NCBI GenBank assembly: GCA_903824735.1
Contig: CAIJXO010000083.1
Span: 1 to 6,843, forward strand
Length of the DNA: 6,843 nucleotides
Direction of reading: 5' to 3'
DNA from: an uncultured bacterium
Lineage (GTDB): Bacteria; Patescibacteriota; Minisyncoccia; Phycocordibacterales; GWA1-40-21
Shown: positions 1 to 5,275 of the stretch, in pieces
Layout of the letters: every line of letters begins with the position of its first letter
Numbering within the stretch: the stretch's first letter is position 1
The notes under the pieces: model-generated
Database searches by the model: none
Seen by the model: the letters and a program-made list of their open reading frames with translations, nothing else
What the model was told of the DNA's origin: nothing
Made by a program: the position numbers and the translations under genes

Positions 1-1
1 C

Positions 2-292
2 ATTAGTTCTGCCTCTGTTGATTTTAGAGATAAATATTTAAAAAAATTTAAAGAAGAACCCACTTTCATCGCCGCCCAAGCGTATGACGGACTGATACTG
101 CTGTCTAAAGCGATGAATAATTGCACAGACCCAGAGGAAACAACTTGTGTGAAAGATAATCTATACAAAATTAAGGATTTTGCTGGAGTAATTTCTGATT
201 ATATTGCCTTTGATACCAATGGAGACATCAGCGAAAGACCCTTGAGACTAATGACGATAAGGGGTGGTCAGTTTGTACCCAGCTCCTTTTAA
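2..292 (+). CDS. ABC transporter substrate-binding protein, branched-chain amino-acid/amide type (3' end only)
   Basis: The reading frame is open from the left edge and gives the last 96 residues before TAA. They fit the end of LivK-like periplasmic-binding-fold proteins (Peripla_BP_6 type): a helix rich in K/F and P (F-x-x-K-Y-L-K-K-F near residues 8-16), the A-x-A-Y-D-G segment at about 25-30 leading into a helix (LILLSKAM), then F-A-G-V-I at 60-64, the F-D-T-N-G-D strand-turn at 70-75, and a closing strand with G-G-Q-F-V. In this family the protein binds amino acids or small amides outside the membrane and hands them to an ABC permease. Two cysteines (C41 and C49 of the fragment) lie close enough to form a disulfide, consistent with an extracytoplasmic protein. 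The N-terminus and any lipobox lie outside the window. The ligand cannot be told from this fragment. Confidence 0.8.
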   Translation: MSSASVDFRDKYLKKFKEEPTFIAAQAYDGLILLSKAMNNCTDPEETTCVKDNLYKIKDFAGVISDYIAFDTNGDISERPLRLMTIRGGQFVPSSF

Positions 293-323
293 TTCTCACT
301 TTTTTATGTATAATGTGAGAGTT
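291..323 (+). promoter_or_regulatory. Probable tRNA-Gly promoter with an inverted repeat flanking its -10 box
   Basis: A perfect TATAAT lies at 309-314, about 24 bases before the tRNA 5' end. The best -35 candidate at 16-17 bp (TTTTAA at 287-292) is poor. The -10 box sits in the 15-nt loop of a 9-bp inverted repeat (291-299 with 315-323, one G-T wobble). As RNA the same repeat could act as the terminator of the upstream transporter gene, although the downstream T-tract (CCTTTATTT) is broken. Both uses are inference. Confidence 0.5.
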
Positions 324-337
324 CCTTTATTTGAAAT

Positions 338-408
338 GCGGGCGTAGTTTAATGGCAAAATCTTAGTTTTCCAAACTAATGACGCGGGTCCGATTCCCGC
401 CGCCCGCA
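338..408 (+). tRNA. tRNA-Gly (anticodon TCC)
   Basis: The full cloverleaf can be drawn. The acceptor stem is GCGGGCG (338-344) with CGCCCGC (401-407). The D-stem is 347-350 with 358-361 and the D-loop keeps G18G19. The anticodon stem is TTAGT with ACTAA and the loop TTTCCAA has anticodon TCC at 370-372. The T-stem is GCGGG (384-388) with CCCGC (396-400). It decodes GGA/GGG glycine codons. Two points are unusual. The T-loop is TCCGATT, with C at position 55 where nearly all tRNAs have T (pseudouridine). The discriminator base 73 is A rather than the T usual in bacterial tRNA-Gly. CCA is not encoded and must be added by CCA-adding enzyme. All stems pair, so the gene looks functional. Confidence 0.96.
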
Positions 409-416
409 CAGCAATC

Positions 417-445
417 AAAAAGACCACCTTTACGGCGGTCTTTTT
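417..445. terminator. Bidirectional intrinsic terminator between tRNA-Gly and hup
   Basis: AAAAAGACC (417-425) pairs with GGTCTTTTT (437-445). Two further C-G pairs lie inside, after one A-C mismatch, and close a short TTTAC loop. The run of T follows the stem on the plus strand and, because of the A-run, also on the minus strand. It can therefore end both the tRNA transcript and the converging HU transcript. Confidence 0.85.
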
Positions 446-469
446 GTTGAAGTAAAAACGGAGTAAAAT

Positions 470-742
470 TTATTTTACAGCGTCCTTCAAAGCCTTGGCA
501 GCACGGAACTTTGGAACATTCATAGCTGGGACCTTTACAGTCTCACCAGTTCTTGGGTTACGAGCATCACGAGCGGCGCGGGCCTTCACTGAGAAGATTC
601 CCAAACCAGCGACTGATACTTCTTCGCCCTTCTTTAGAGAAGCGACGATTGAATCAAAAACCTTATCTACGACTTGTTCTGCTTGTACCTTGGTGGTGTT
701 TAATACACCGTGTACTGCCTCTACGATTGCTTGTTTATTCAT
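470..742 (-). CDS. hup: DNA-binding protein HU
   Basis: A 90-residue HU/IHF-family histone-like protein, the standard length. It forms dimers that bend and compact DNA in the nucleoid. The N-terminal helices (residues 1-44, starting MNKQAIVEAV) form the dimer core. They are followed by the conserved turn G-L-G-I-F at 46-50 and the DNA-binding arm at about 52-76, with R-N-P-R-T-G at 61-66; P63 is the proline that HU inserts into the minor groove. It then ends in K-F-R-A-A-K-A-L-K. Homodimer-type HU is more likely than an IHF subunit because no partner or IHF-specific feature is seen. There is no good Shine-Dalgarno before the ATG; the leader is AT-rich and holds a perfect 18-bp palindrome. The gene stands alone, convergent with tRNA-Gly. 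Confidence 0.95.
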   Translation of the reverse strand: MNKQAIVEAVHGVLNTTKVQAEQVVDKVFDSIVASLKKGEEVSVAGLGIFSVKARAARDARNPRTGETVKVPAMNVPKFRAAKALKDAVK

Positions 743-758
743 TTTATTATTTATATTA

Positions 759-776
759 ATTACTCGCGCGAGTAAT
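759..776. repeat. Perfect 18-bp palindrome in the hup leader
   Basis: ATTACTCGCGCGAGTAAT is fully self-complementary. It lies 17 bases upstream of the HU start codon and downstream of the predicted hup -10 box, so inside the predicted 5' UTR. It could be an operator for a dimeric repressor, possibly acting as a roadblock. It has no spacer, so as an RNA hairpin it would need to open some central pairs, which favours a DNA-level role. The binding protein is unknown. Confidence 0.6.
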
Positions 777-815
777 GAAATTCTTATAATTTTCGACCTT
801 CTTATCTACCATTCT

Positions 816-843
816 ATTATAATACAAGGGTTTTTCGGTGCAA
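816..843 (-). promoter_or_regulatory. Promoter of hup
   Basis: On the minus strand TTGCAC (838-843) and a perfect TATAAT (816-821) are separated by 16 bp. This predicts a start near 809 and a leader of about 66 nt. The -35 region overlaps a direct repeat GGTGCAA at 837-843 and 846-852 (9-bp period), which could be a regulator site. It stands back to back with the promoter of the next gene on the plus strand. Confidence 0.6.
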
Positions 844-856
844 GGGGTGCAAAACA

Positions 857-884
857 TTGACTTTTTTGGCGAAAAGTATAGATT
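857..884 (+). promoter_or_regulatory. Probable promoter of the 87-codon GC-rich gene
   Basis: TTGACT (857-862), 16 bp, then TAGATT (879-884). An overlapping TATAGA (877-882) would leave a 14-bp spacer. The predicted start is near 891, giving a leader of about 28 nt with AGGAGG at 908-913. The -35 match is good and the -10 only fair. Confidence 0.45.
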
Positions 885-918
885 TTAAAGTGGCAACGAG
901 AACAAATAGGAGGATGGC

Positions 919-1182
919 ATGGCCACTGAAAAGTATATGGTGAAAAAGCCGGTGGTTGAAGCGGTACAATGGAAGGGTGATAACGCCGAGGAGGTGGTTG
1001 ACATGGTTGATGGCGGTGTCGCAGCAGTCGTCGGCGACACGATTACCATTTCATCATCCGAGGGGAATGTTATCGCAGCCCTTGGCCTCGGTGACTATAT
1101 CCTGCGGCACGCCCCTGGCGAGCCGGTCTGGTCGAAGACGGAGGCTGCCCTCCACAAAGACTACGAGCGGTATGTGCACTGA
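919..1182 (+). CDS. Small phage-associated protein of the K-K-P-V-x-x-E-A-x-Q-W type, function unknown
   Basis: 87 residues. The start is fixed by a strong AGGAGG at 908-913, five bases before the ATG; in-frame M7 has no such site. The N-terminal V-K-K-P-V-V-E-A-V-Q-W (residues 8-18), the following G-D-N-A-E-E-V, and the later G-D-Y-I (58-61) near the C-terminus match a layout I know from short, uncharacterised proteins of phages and prophages. The assignment is from memory of the motif, not a search. No catalytic residues, membrane helix or signal peptide are visible. By count, bases 961-1140 are 107/180 G+C (59%), clearly above the neighbouring genes, and the stop is TGA while native genes here use TAA or TAG. 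With its own promoter and terminator it looks like a single-gene acquired cassette between hup and rny. Confidence 0.8.
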   Translation: MATEKYMVKKPVVEAVQWKGDNAEEVVDMVDGGVAAVVGDTITISSSEGNVIAALGLGDYILRHAPGEPVWSKTEAALHKDYERYVH

Positions 1183-1207
1183 GAGCTGATCACCTTCTCA
1201 TCGAAAA

Positions 1208-1244
1208 GGACCCGGAGCGCAAGCTACCGGGTCCGATTCTTTTA
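1208..1244. terminator. Bidirectional intrinsic terminator, GNRA-capped
   Basis: GGACCCGG (1208-1215) pairs with CCGGGTCC (1227-1234). The stem continues as AGC with GCT after one bulged A and is capped by a GCAA tetraloop. TTCTTTT follows on the plus strand. On the minus strand the stem runs into CCTTTTC. It can end both the 87-codon gene and the converging rny transcript. Confidence 0.85.
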
Positions 1245-1259
1245 TATATTTTTTTACTT

Positions 1260-2789
1260 CTATCTCGCGTACTCTACTACTCTTAGTTCACGAATCACAT
1301 TCACCTTGATTTCACCCGGATATTTCAAATCATTCTCAATTTTGGCTGCAATATCGCGAGCCAGAGTCTTGGCTTCAAGATCGGAAATCTTTTCTGGTGT
1401 AACAAAGATACGAACCTCGCGACCGGCTTGAAGAGCGTAAGACTTTTCAACGCCAGGGAAGGCATTCGCAATCGCCTCAAGCTCTTGTAATCTCTTAATA
1501 TAATTTTCCACACTATCACGGCGGGCACCAGGACGGCTACCAGAGATGGCATCGGCAACTTGCACAATGATAGATTCGACAGTTTCATAAGGATATTCCT
1601 CATGATGCGCCTGCATGGCTTTGACGATTTCTTCGCTCGCACCGAATTTCTGTAAGATACGACGACCGATTTCGACGTGGGTACCAGCGACTTCATGGTC
1701 AACGGCTTTACCAATATCGTGAAGTAGGGCACCGGCTTTGGCGACACCGACGTTTGCCCCCATTTCCTCAGCGATAATACCAGCGATATGGGCCATTTCC
1801 ACTGAGTGTTGTAAGACGTTTTGACCGTAGCTAGTACGGAAATGTAAACGACCAAGAATGGCGATGATACGAGGATCAAGGTTGAAGACACCGACTTCAT
1901 AGGCAGCGGCCTCACCTTTCTCTTTCATAATCTTAGCAATGCTTTGTTTAGCATCATCAACAAGTTTCTCGATTTTAACTGGCTGAATCCTACCGTCGAC
2001 AAGTAAAGCTTCAAGAGCGACACGAGCCACCTGACGGCGAACTGGATCAAAAGAGGAGATGGTAATAGCACCTGGAGTATCATCGACAATGACTTCAACG
2101 CCGGTAGCACGCTCGAAAGCTTTAATATTCTTACCTTCCTTACCGATGATCTTACCTTTCATTTCGTCTGATGGAATATTCACGATGGTCGATAGGGCAT
2201 CGGAAGCGACCGAGTTTCCTAGTCTTTGGATTGCTGAAGAAAGGATGTCTTTGGCTTTTTCTTCATACTTCTCAGCACCAAAGATTTCTAATTTCTTGAT
2301 ACGAGAAAGAATATCATCCTCGTACTTCTTTTCTACTGATTTTAGTACTTGGTCTTTAGCCTCGGCTTCACTTAAATTGGCAATCTTCTGTAACTCGCTC
2401 AATTTTTCAGCTTCGATTTTGTCGGTCTTCTCGCGGATCTCTTTGATCTCGGTGATCTTCTTTTTGATATTCTCGACTTCTTTGTCGATATCAGCTTGTC
2501 GTTGATCAAGCAAGTCCTCTTTCTTAATCAGACGCGCTTCGACAACTTTTGCCGCATCCTCCTTTTCCTTAGCTTCTTTCTTGATGTCTTTCAAGGTTTC
2601 GACGGCCTTGTTCTCTGCTTCGAGGACAATTTTCTTTGCCTCTTCGCGAGCCTGAAGCATCATTCCTTTAATCTCGAGTTCCATCGAACCACGCTTGCCC
2701 AAGGATATGATCAAGCGCAAAAAATAACCGACAGCGATGCCGATAAGGCCCGCCACACCGGCTAGCAGTATTATTATTTTTGTTGACAT
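1260..2789 (-). CDS. rny: Ribonuclease Y (endoribonuclease, KH and HD domains)
   Basis: 509 residues, close to the usual ~520. RNase Y is a membrane-anchored, metal-dependent endonuclease that starts mRNA decay in many bacteria lacking RNase E. The order of parts is complete: an N-terminal membrane helix at about 4-30, a long K/E-rich coiled coil at about 35-195, a KH RNA-binding domain around 200-265 with the G-x-x-G loop at 216-219 (I-I-G-K-E-G-K-N-I-K), and an HD domain around 325-420. The HD domain shows Q-H-S-V-E-M-A-H (H328), the H357-D358 pair in L-L-H-D-I-G-K, H371, H395/H396 and D413. The conserved C-terminal domain follows. All expected metal ligands appear present. No clear Shine-Dalgarno precedes the ATG; a small hairpin sits six bases upstream. 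It is preceded by its own promoter, so it need not be cotranscribed with the upstream trmB-like gene. Confidence 0.97.
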   Translation of the reverse strand: MSTKIIILLAGVAGLIGIAVGYFLRLIISLGKRGSMELEIKGMMLQAREEAKKIVLEAENKAVETLKDIKKEAKEKEDAAKVVEARLIKKEDLLDQRQADIDKEVENIKKKITEIKEIREKTDKIEAEKLSELQKIANLSEAEAKDQVLKSVEKKYEDDILSRIKKLEIFGAEKYEEKAKDILSSAIQRLGNSVASDALSTIVNIPSDEMKGKIIGKEGKNIKAFERATGVEVIVDDTPGAITISSFDPVRRQVARVALEALLVDGRIQPVKIEKLVDDAKQSIAKIMKEKGEAAAYEVGVFNLDPRIIAILGRLHFRTSYGQNVLQHSVEMAHIAGIIAEEMGANVGVAKAGALLHDIGKAVDHEVAGTHVEIGRRILQKFGASEEIVKAMQAHHEEYPYETVESIIVQVADAISGSRPGARRDSVENYIKRLQELEAIANAFPGVEKSYALQAGREVRIFVTPEKISDLEAKTLARDIAAKIENDLKYPGEIKVNVIRELRVVEYAR

Positions 2790-2795
2790 AAATTT

Positions 2796-2811
2796 GCGAA
2801 TTAGGCTTCGC
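2796..2811 (-). promoter_or_regulatory. Small hairpin directly before the rny start codon
   Basis: On the minus strand GCGAA-GCCTAA-TTCGC gives a 5-bp stem with a 6-nt loop that ends six bases before the ATG. At this place it could affect ribosome access or be a processing site. The stem is short, so the role is speculative. Confidence 0.35.
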
Positions 2812-2820
2812 TTTTTATGC

Positions 2821-2858
2821 CTTGAAAGTTAAACAACCCCAAGTTTTAAGATTTTTTT
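2821..2858 (+). terminator. Terminator-like hairpin on the plus strand, no plus-strand gene upstream
   Basis: CTTGAAAGTT (2821-2830) pairs with AAGTTTTAAG (2841-2850), with one G-T wobble and one G-G mismatch, around an AAACAACCCC loop. ATTTTTTT follows. It reads as a terminator only on the plus strand, where the upstream sequence is antisense to rny. It might end antisense transcripts or be chance in AT-rich DNA. Confidence 0.3.
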
Positions 2859-2910
2859 ATATTTCAAGTGGATAAAAAACAAAGTCATAAAATTAAATTG
2901 CTACATTTCC

Positions 2911-2939
2911 ACTATATGATAAAAAGGGCAGTTTTGCAA
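2911..2939 (-). promoter_or_regulatory. Promoter of rny
   Basis: On the minus strand TTGCAA (2934-2939), a 17-bp spacer and TATAGT (2911-2916). The predicted start is near 2904 and the leader is about 115 nt. The -35 box begins three bases after the stop codon of the upstream trmB-like gene, so the two genes can be transcribed separately. Confidence 0.65.
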
Positions 2940-2941
2940 GT

Positions 2942-3688
2942 TTACTTGCAGAAGGCCCAAAGCATCTCGAATAGGTTCTTTTGTAGGCTCACAATCGATC
3001 GGGTCTCAATGACCGTAGTAATAGCTAGGTTATCTAGTTGATGCATAATGACCTTGTTTTTGGTTATTATTACATTGGAGTCAATTTTATAATCTTTGGG
3101 TAGGATTTTGATCTTTTCTTTAAAATTATCCTCGAATTTCTTGTATTCCTCAGCAGTTTTTGAGTAACTTAGTAACTGCCTGACCTCGAGATCAATTTTT
3201 AATCTTTTTTTGATAAATTTTTTGAAATAGTCCTTAGCGTGGTTATCCCAGCGCTCGGGGTCGCCGATCACCAGATATTCATCGTGGTTGTTCAATTCAC
3301 TGAGTAATTCGTCGTAAACTGATTTCATCGCCTCAACTCCTTCATATGTCTTTATTAAAATATCCCTGCCTTCAAGTGTGTACAAAGATTTCAGGGCGGG
3401 GAGGACGCTCGAAAGGTCTTCTTGTTTTCTGTTTATCAGAGTGGAGAGTCGTACGGGGTTTTCAGCGACATATACTTTTTTGAAACCTTTATCTCTTACG
3501 CAAACTAAGCCTAGATTCCTTAAGTTTTCTATCAAGGGGTAAATTGTTGAGCGTTTTACTCCAGACGAATGTGATATCTTCATAACGGTCGTTTCTCCCA
3601 GTGAAAGCATAGACAAGTATATTCTCGTTTCGGTTTCGCTCAGGCCAATATCAACTAGTTTTTTGATTAATTCTAAGTTTTGATTCAT
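2942..3688 (-). CDS. TrmB-family transcriptional regulator
   Basis: 248 residues. The N-terminal winged helix-turn-helix (about 1-75) is typical of TrmB: L-V-D-I-G-L-S-E-T-E-T-R-I-Y at 11-24, then S-S-G-V-K-R-S-T-I-Y-P-L-I at 41-53 as recognition region, and a wing ending in Y-V-A-E-N-P. A short coiled linker (about 77-105) leads into the C-terminal TrmB effector-like domain (about 107-248, with L-V-I-G-D-P-E near 139-145). Characterised TrmB proteins of archaea sense sugars; in other lineages the ligand is usually unknown, and none can be read here. The gene is divergent from the peptide-ycaO pair, and a perfect inverted repeat lies 5-21 bases before its start, so it likely controls itself and possibly that pair. 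There is no visible Shine-Dalgarno. Confidence 0.88.
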   Translation of the reverse strand: MNQNLELIKKLVDIGLSETETRIYLSMLSLGETTVMKISHSSGVKRSTIYPLIENLRNLGLVCVRDKGFKKVYVAENPVRLSTLINRKQEDLSSVLPALKSLYTLEGRDILIKTYEGVEAMKSVYDELLSELNNHDEYLVIGDPERWDNHAKDYFKKFIKKRLKIDLEVRQLLSYSKTAEEYKKFEDNFKEKIKILPKDYKIDSNVIITKNKVIMHQLDNLAITTVIETRSIVSLQKNLFEMLWAFCK

Positions 3689-3692
3689 ATTC

Positions 3693-3709
3693 TGTCTAAT
3701 TTTTAGACA
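3693..3709. promoter_or_regulatory. Candidate operator of the TrmB-like regulator
   Basis: TGTCTAA-TTT-TTAGACA is a perfect 7-bp inverted repeat with a 3-bp centre, the size and symmetry expected for a dimeric winged-HTH protein. It lies just downstream of the predicted trmB transcription start (about +9 to +25), a position suited to autorepression. Binding by this regulator is inferred from position only. The same repeat could fold as an RNA hairpin in the trmB leader. Confidence 0.6.
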
Positions 3710-3723
3710 ACAACTATATCTTT

Positions 3724-3752
3724 ATAATATGGCACAAGTTAACAAAAGTCAA
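3724..3752 (-). promoter_or_regulatory. Promoter of the trmB-like gene
   Basis: On the minus strand TTGACT (3747-3752), a 17-bp spacer and TATTAT (3724-3729), a near-consensus sigma-70-type promoter. The start is predicted near 3717, with a leader of about 29 nt that contains the inverted repeat at 3693-3709. Confidence 0.7.
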
Positions 3753-3762
3753 TATTATGTTG

Positions 3763-3780
3763 GACAAATATGACAAATAT
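3763..3780 (+). repeat. Tandem 9-bp repeat upstream of the peptide gene
   Basis: GACAAATAT occurs twice, head to tail without a gap (3763-3771 and 3772-3780). It lies about 22 bp upstream of the only plausible plus-strand -10 box (TATTAA at 3803-3808), for which no good -35 is present. A promoter with weak -35 preceded by a direct repeat fits activator dependence. The 9-bp period is close to one helical turn. This is inference. Confidence 0.4.
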
Positions 3781-3826
3781 CGCCAAAGTGTTACCCTTTA
3801 GGTATTAATAGTTAAGCAATAAAATC

Positions 3827-4015
3827 ATGAAGAAAATACTAATAAGAAATCAAAACTATGTCGTTATGGCTGGGCAGGCAAAATCACTGTATACAATAGT
3901 TGGGCCAAAGGTAACCGCACCTCGATTATCCAAAGTCCTTGGAATTAATAGTGCATATTCAGTGATGGCGGGTCAAGCTAAGGCCATGTATTCCCCACGT
4001 CTGAATTTTGCTTAA
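3827..4015 (+). CDS. Putative RiPP precursor peptide with two repeated core-like motifs
   Basis: 62 residues, not recognised as a named family. It contains two copies of Y-x-V-M-A-G-Q-A-K-x-x-Y, at residues 11-22 and 44-55, exactly 33 residues apart. A P-R-L triplet occurs after each (32-34 and 57-59). Before the first copy there are only ten residues (MKKILIRNQN), so a classical long leader is missing. There is no cysteine; Ser/Thr occur at 20, 23, 30, 35, 42, 45 and 56. The two copies differ at six third codon positions that are silent and at only three residue positions, so the peptide sequence itself appears to be selected. The stop lies nine bases before the ycaO start, a typical precursor-enzyme arrangement. 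There is no Shine-Dalgarno and no clear signal peptide. A function as substrate of the neighbouring YcaO enzyme is inferred from context. Alternatives are a secreted signal peptide or a toxin. Confidence 0.65.
   Translation: MKKILIRNQNYVVMAGQAKSLYTIVGPKVTAPRLSKVLGINSAYSVMAGQAKAMYSPRLNFA
3857..3892 (+). repeat. Peptide repeat unit 1 (codons 11-22 of the precursor)
   Basis: It encodes Y-V-V-M-A-G-Q-A-K-S-L-Y. Compared with unit 2, the codons of the shared residues Y, M and Y are identical, while V, A, G, Q, A and K use different synonymous codons. Confidence 0.85.
3956..3991 (+). repeat. Peptide repeat unit 2 (codons 44-55 of the precursor)
   Basis: It encodes Y-S-V-M-A-G-Q-A-K-A-M-Y, 99 bases after unit 1 and in the same frame. 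It differs from unit 1 at residues 2 (V/S), 10 (S/A) and 11 (L/M) only. Confidence 0.85.
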
Positions 4016-4024
4016 TTATAATTG

Positions 4025-5275
4025 ATGAAAAAAGAAAATTCTCTCGTATTTTTCCCCGGAAAAGGTATTTTTACTAATCCCGACTCTACTCTTCAGCCGG
4101 TAGTCGAGGTTTACAAGAAAGAAGAAGCTATCCGACTGCTTCGTGAATTTACCCGTATGCTTGTCAACCGAGGCAAGCCGGCTTCTACCGAGGCGAGGAA
4201 ACTATTCAATGTCCACGGTGCCATTACCGATAGTAAAACTCCCAGAAAAGAATCTGATCCGTTTAAGAGCTTATGTTTTTCAGATAATTTCAACATAAGT
4301 GATACTCGTGTGTCGTGTGGGAATGGATCAGTGGATTGGGTTGAACTTAGGGGGTTTTTGGAAGCCAAAGGATACCGGGTAATAAAAAGAAAGAATAGTT
4401 TATACATAAAGAGTTTAGATAGAAGTATGGTACATGTCTATGCCGTCGTTCACGACAACTTCGGAGTGGTGGCTGAGGGCAAGGGTTTTACCGACGAGCA
4501 AGCCATGAAGTCTGCTTTATCTGAGGCAGTCGAGCGCTGTTTTAGTTCGGGCAGTGACGAGTCGGAAATCGTCGTAGGTTCACAAGAATCATTATTGGGT
4601 AATGGTAGCAATTTAATGGTTGCCGCTGGAATGCGAGATGTGTACGATAATCGCATTTACACCGAGTGGGTCCGAGCTTTAGATGTTATTAATGATACTG
4701 GGACATACCTACCTGCCGAAGTGGCCTTTTTTAACTACACCCCTAAAAAAATACGATTGAAATTATTTAGTCTCAGTCATACGACCGGCATGGCTGCTGG
4801 CGCGTCAGCCGAAGATGCTGTGCTGAATGGTATTTTTGAAATTATTGAGAGAGATGCATATTGGCTAACCATGCGTTGCAAAATAAATTGTCCAGATATA
4901 GATTTAAAAAAAATAAAAGACATTAATCCAGCGGTAATTTCTCTATTCAACGTATTGAGTTCCCTAGGTTTTGAAATCGTGATAAAAGATATGTCCCTAG
5001 ATTGGGGAGTACCGGTCGCACATGTAGTCTTAAAAGATCAAAGTGGTCGTATCCCGTGCTTTGCACATGGGTCTGGCGCTGGCAGCACTTGGGTGGTCGC
5101 CATCGCTCGTGCTTTAGCTGAAGCTGTTCAAATGTATTTCGGCATGAAAGAATTTGCGAACATTCCCGATAACTGGGAAAAAGTAATTAGCGCACAGGGT
5201 AATCTCGGATCGGGAATCTTATCTTGGTCCGATCCTTTGTACGGCACACATCTTAGTCATCTACTTTCAAAATAA
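4025..5275 (+). CDS. YcaO-family peptide-modifying enzyme, cut short by an in-frame TAA
   Basis: 416 residues to the TAA. YcaO enzymes use ATP to activate peptide backbone amides, making azolines, thioamides or amidines in RiPPs. The YcaO core starts near residue 105. It shows G-K-G at 152-154, then S-x3-E-x2-E-R at 163-171 (S163, E167, E170, R171), F-E-I-I-E-R-D at 271-277 (E272, E275, R276), and A-L-A-E-A-V-Q at 363-369 (E366, Q369), the glutamate-rich nucleotide/Mg motifs of the family. Residues 1-100 have no recognised domain; a peptide-recognition part there is possible but unproven. The ATG at 4025 is preferred over TTG at 4022; no Shine-Dalgarno is seen. The stop removes the C-terminal part of the fold, which continues in the same frame downstream. 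No cyclodehydratase partner, TfuA, dehydrogenase, peptidase or exporter gene of the pathway lies in the window, so the reaction cannot be named. Confidence 0.88.
   Translation: MKKENSLVFFPGKGIFTNPDSTLQPVVEVYKKEEAIRLLREFTRMLVNRGKPASTEARKLFNVHGAITDSKTPRKESDPFKSLCFSDNFNISDTRVSCGNGSVDWVELRGFLEAKGYRVIKRKNSLYIKSLDRSMVHVYAVVHDNFGVVAEGKGFTDEQAMKSALSEAVERCFSSGSDESEIVVGSQESLLGNGSNLMVAAGMRDVYDNRIYTEWVRALDVINDTGTYLPAEVAFFNYTPKKIRLKLFSLSHTTGMAAGASAEDAVLNGIFEIIERDAYWLTMRCKINCPDIDLKKIKDINPAVISLFNVLSSLGFEIVIKDMSLDWGVPVAHVVLKDQSGRIPCFAHGSGAGSTWVVAIARALAEAVQMYFGMKEFANIPDNWEKVISAQGNLGSGILSWSDPLYGTHLSHLLSK

Noticed and set aside
495..860. Open frame on the plus strand across the HU gene, and similar frames inside rny, ycaO and clpP
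   Set aside because: They overlap clearly conserved genes on the other strand or in another frame, and lack ribosome sites and recognisable protein features.
1180..1182. TGA read as an amino acid (as glycine in some CPR lineages)
   Set aside because: Read-through would run into a strong terminator hairpin and antisense rny sequence. The other TGA (6658-6660) is also followed at once by a terminator. No conserved gene here has an internal TGA.
1208..1234. Hairpins after the two GC-rich genes as integron attC sites
   Set aside because: They lack the paired R and L boxes with the GTT/AAC core and are followed by T-tracts. Plain terminators explain them.
2867..2913. Inverted repeat AGTGGA...TCCACT near the rny promoter
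   Set aside because: Only six pairs with a 35-base gap in AT-rich DNA; easily chance.
3763..3780. Short CRISPR-like array
   Set aside because: Only two abutting 9-bp units without spacers; no cas gene.
5273..5275. Programmed read-through of TAA by a known motif
   Set aside because: The context AAA TAA CCT ACA does not match the CARYYA-type read-through signal. I keep read-through only as one of several options.
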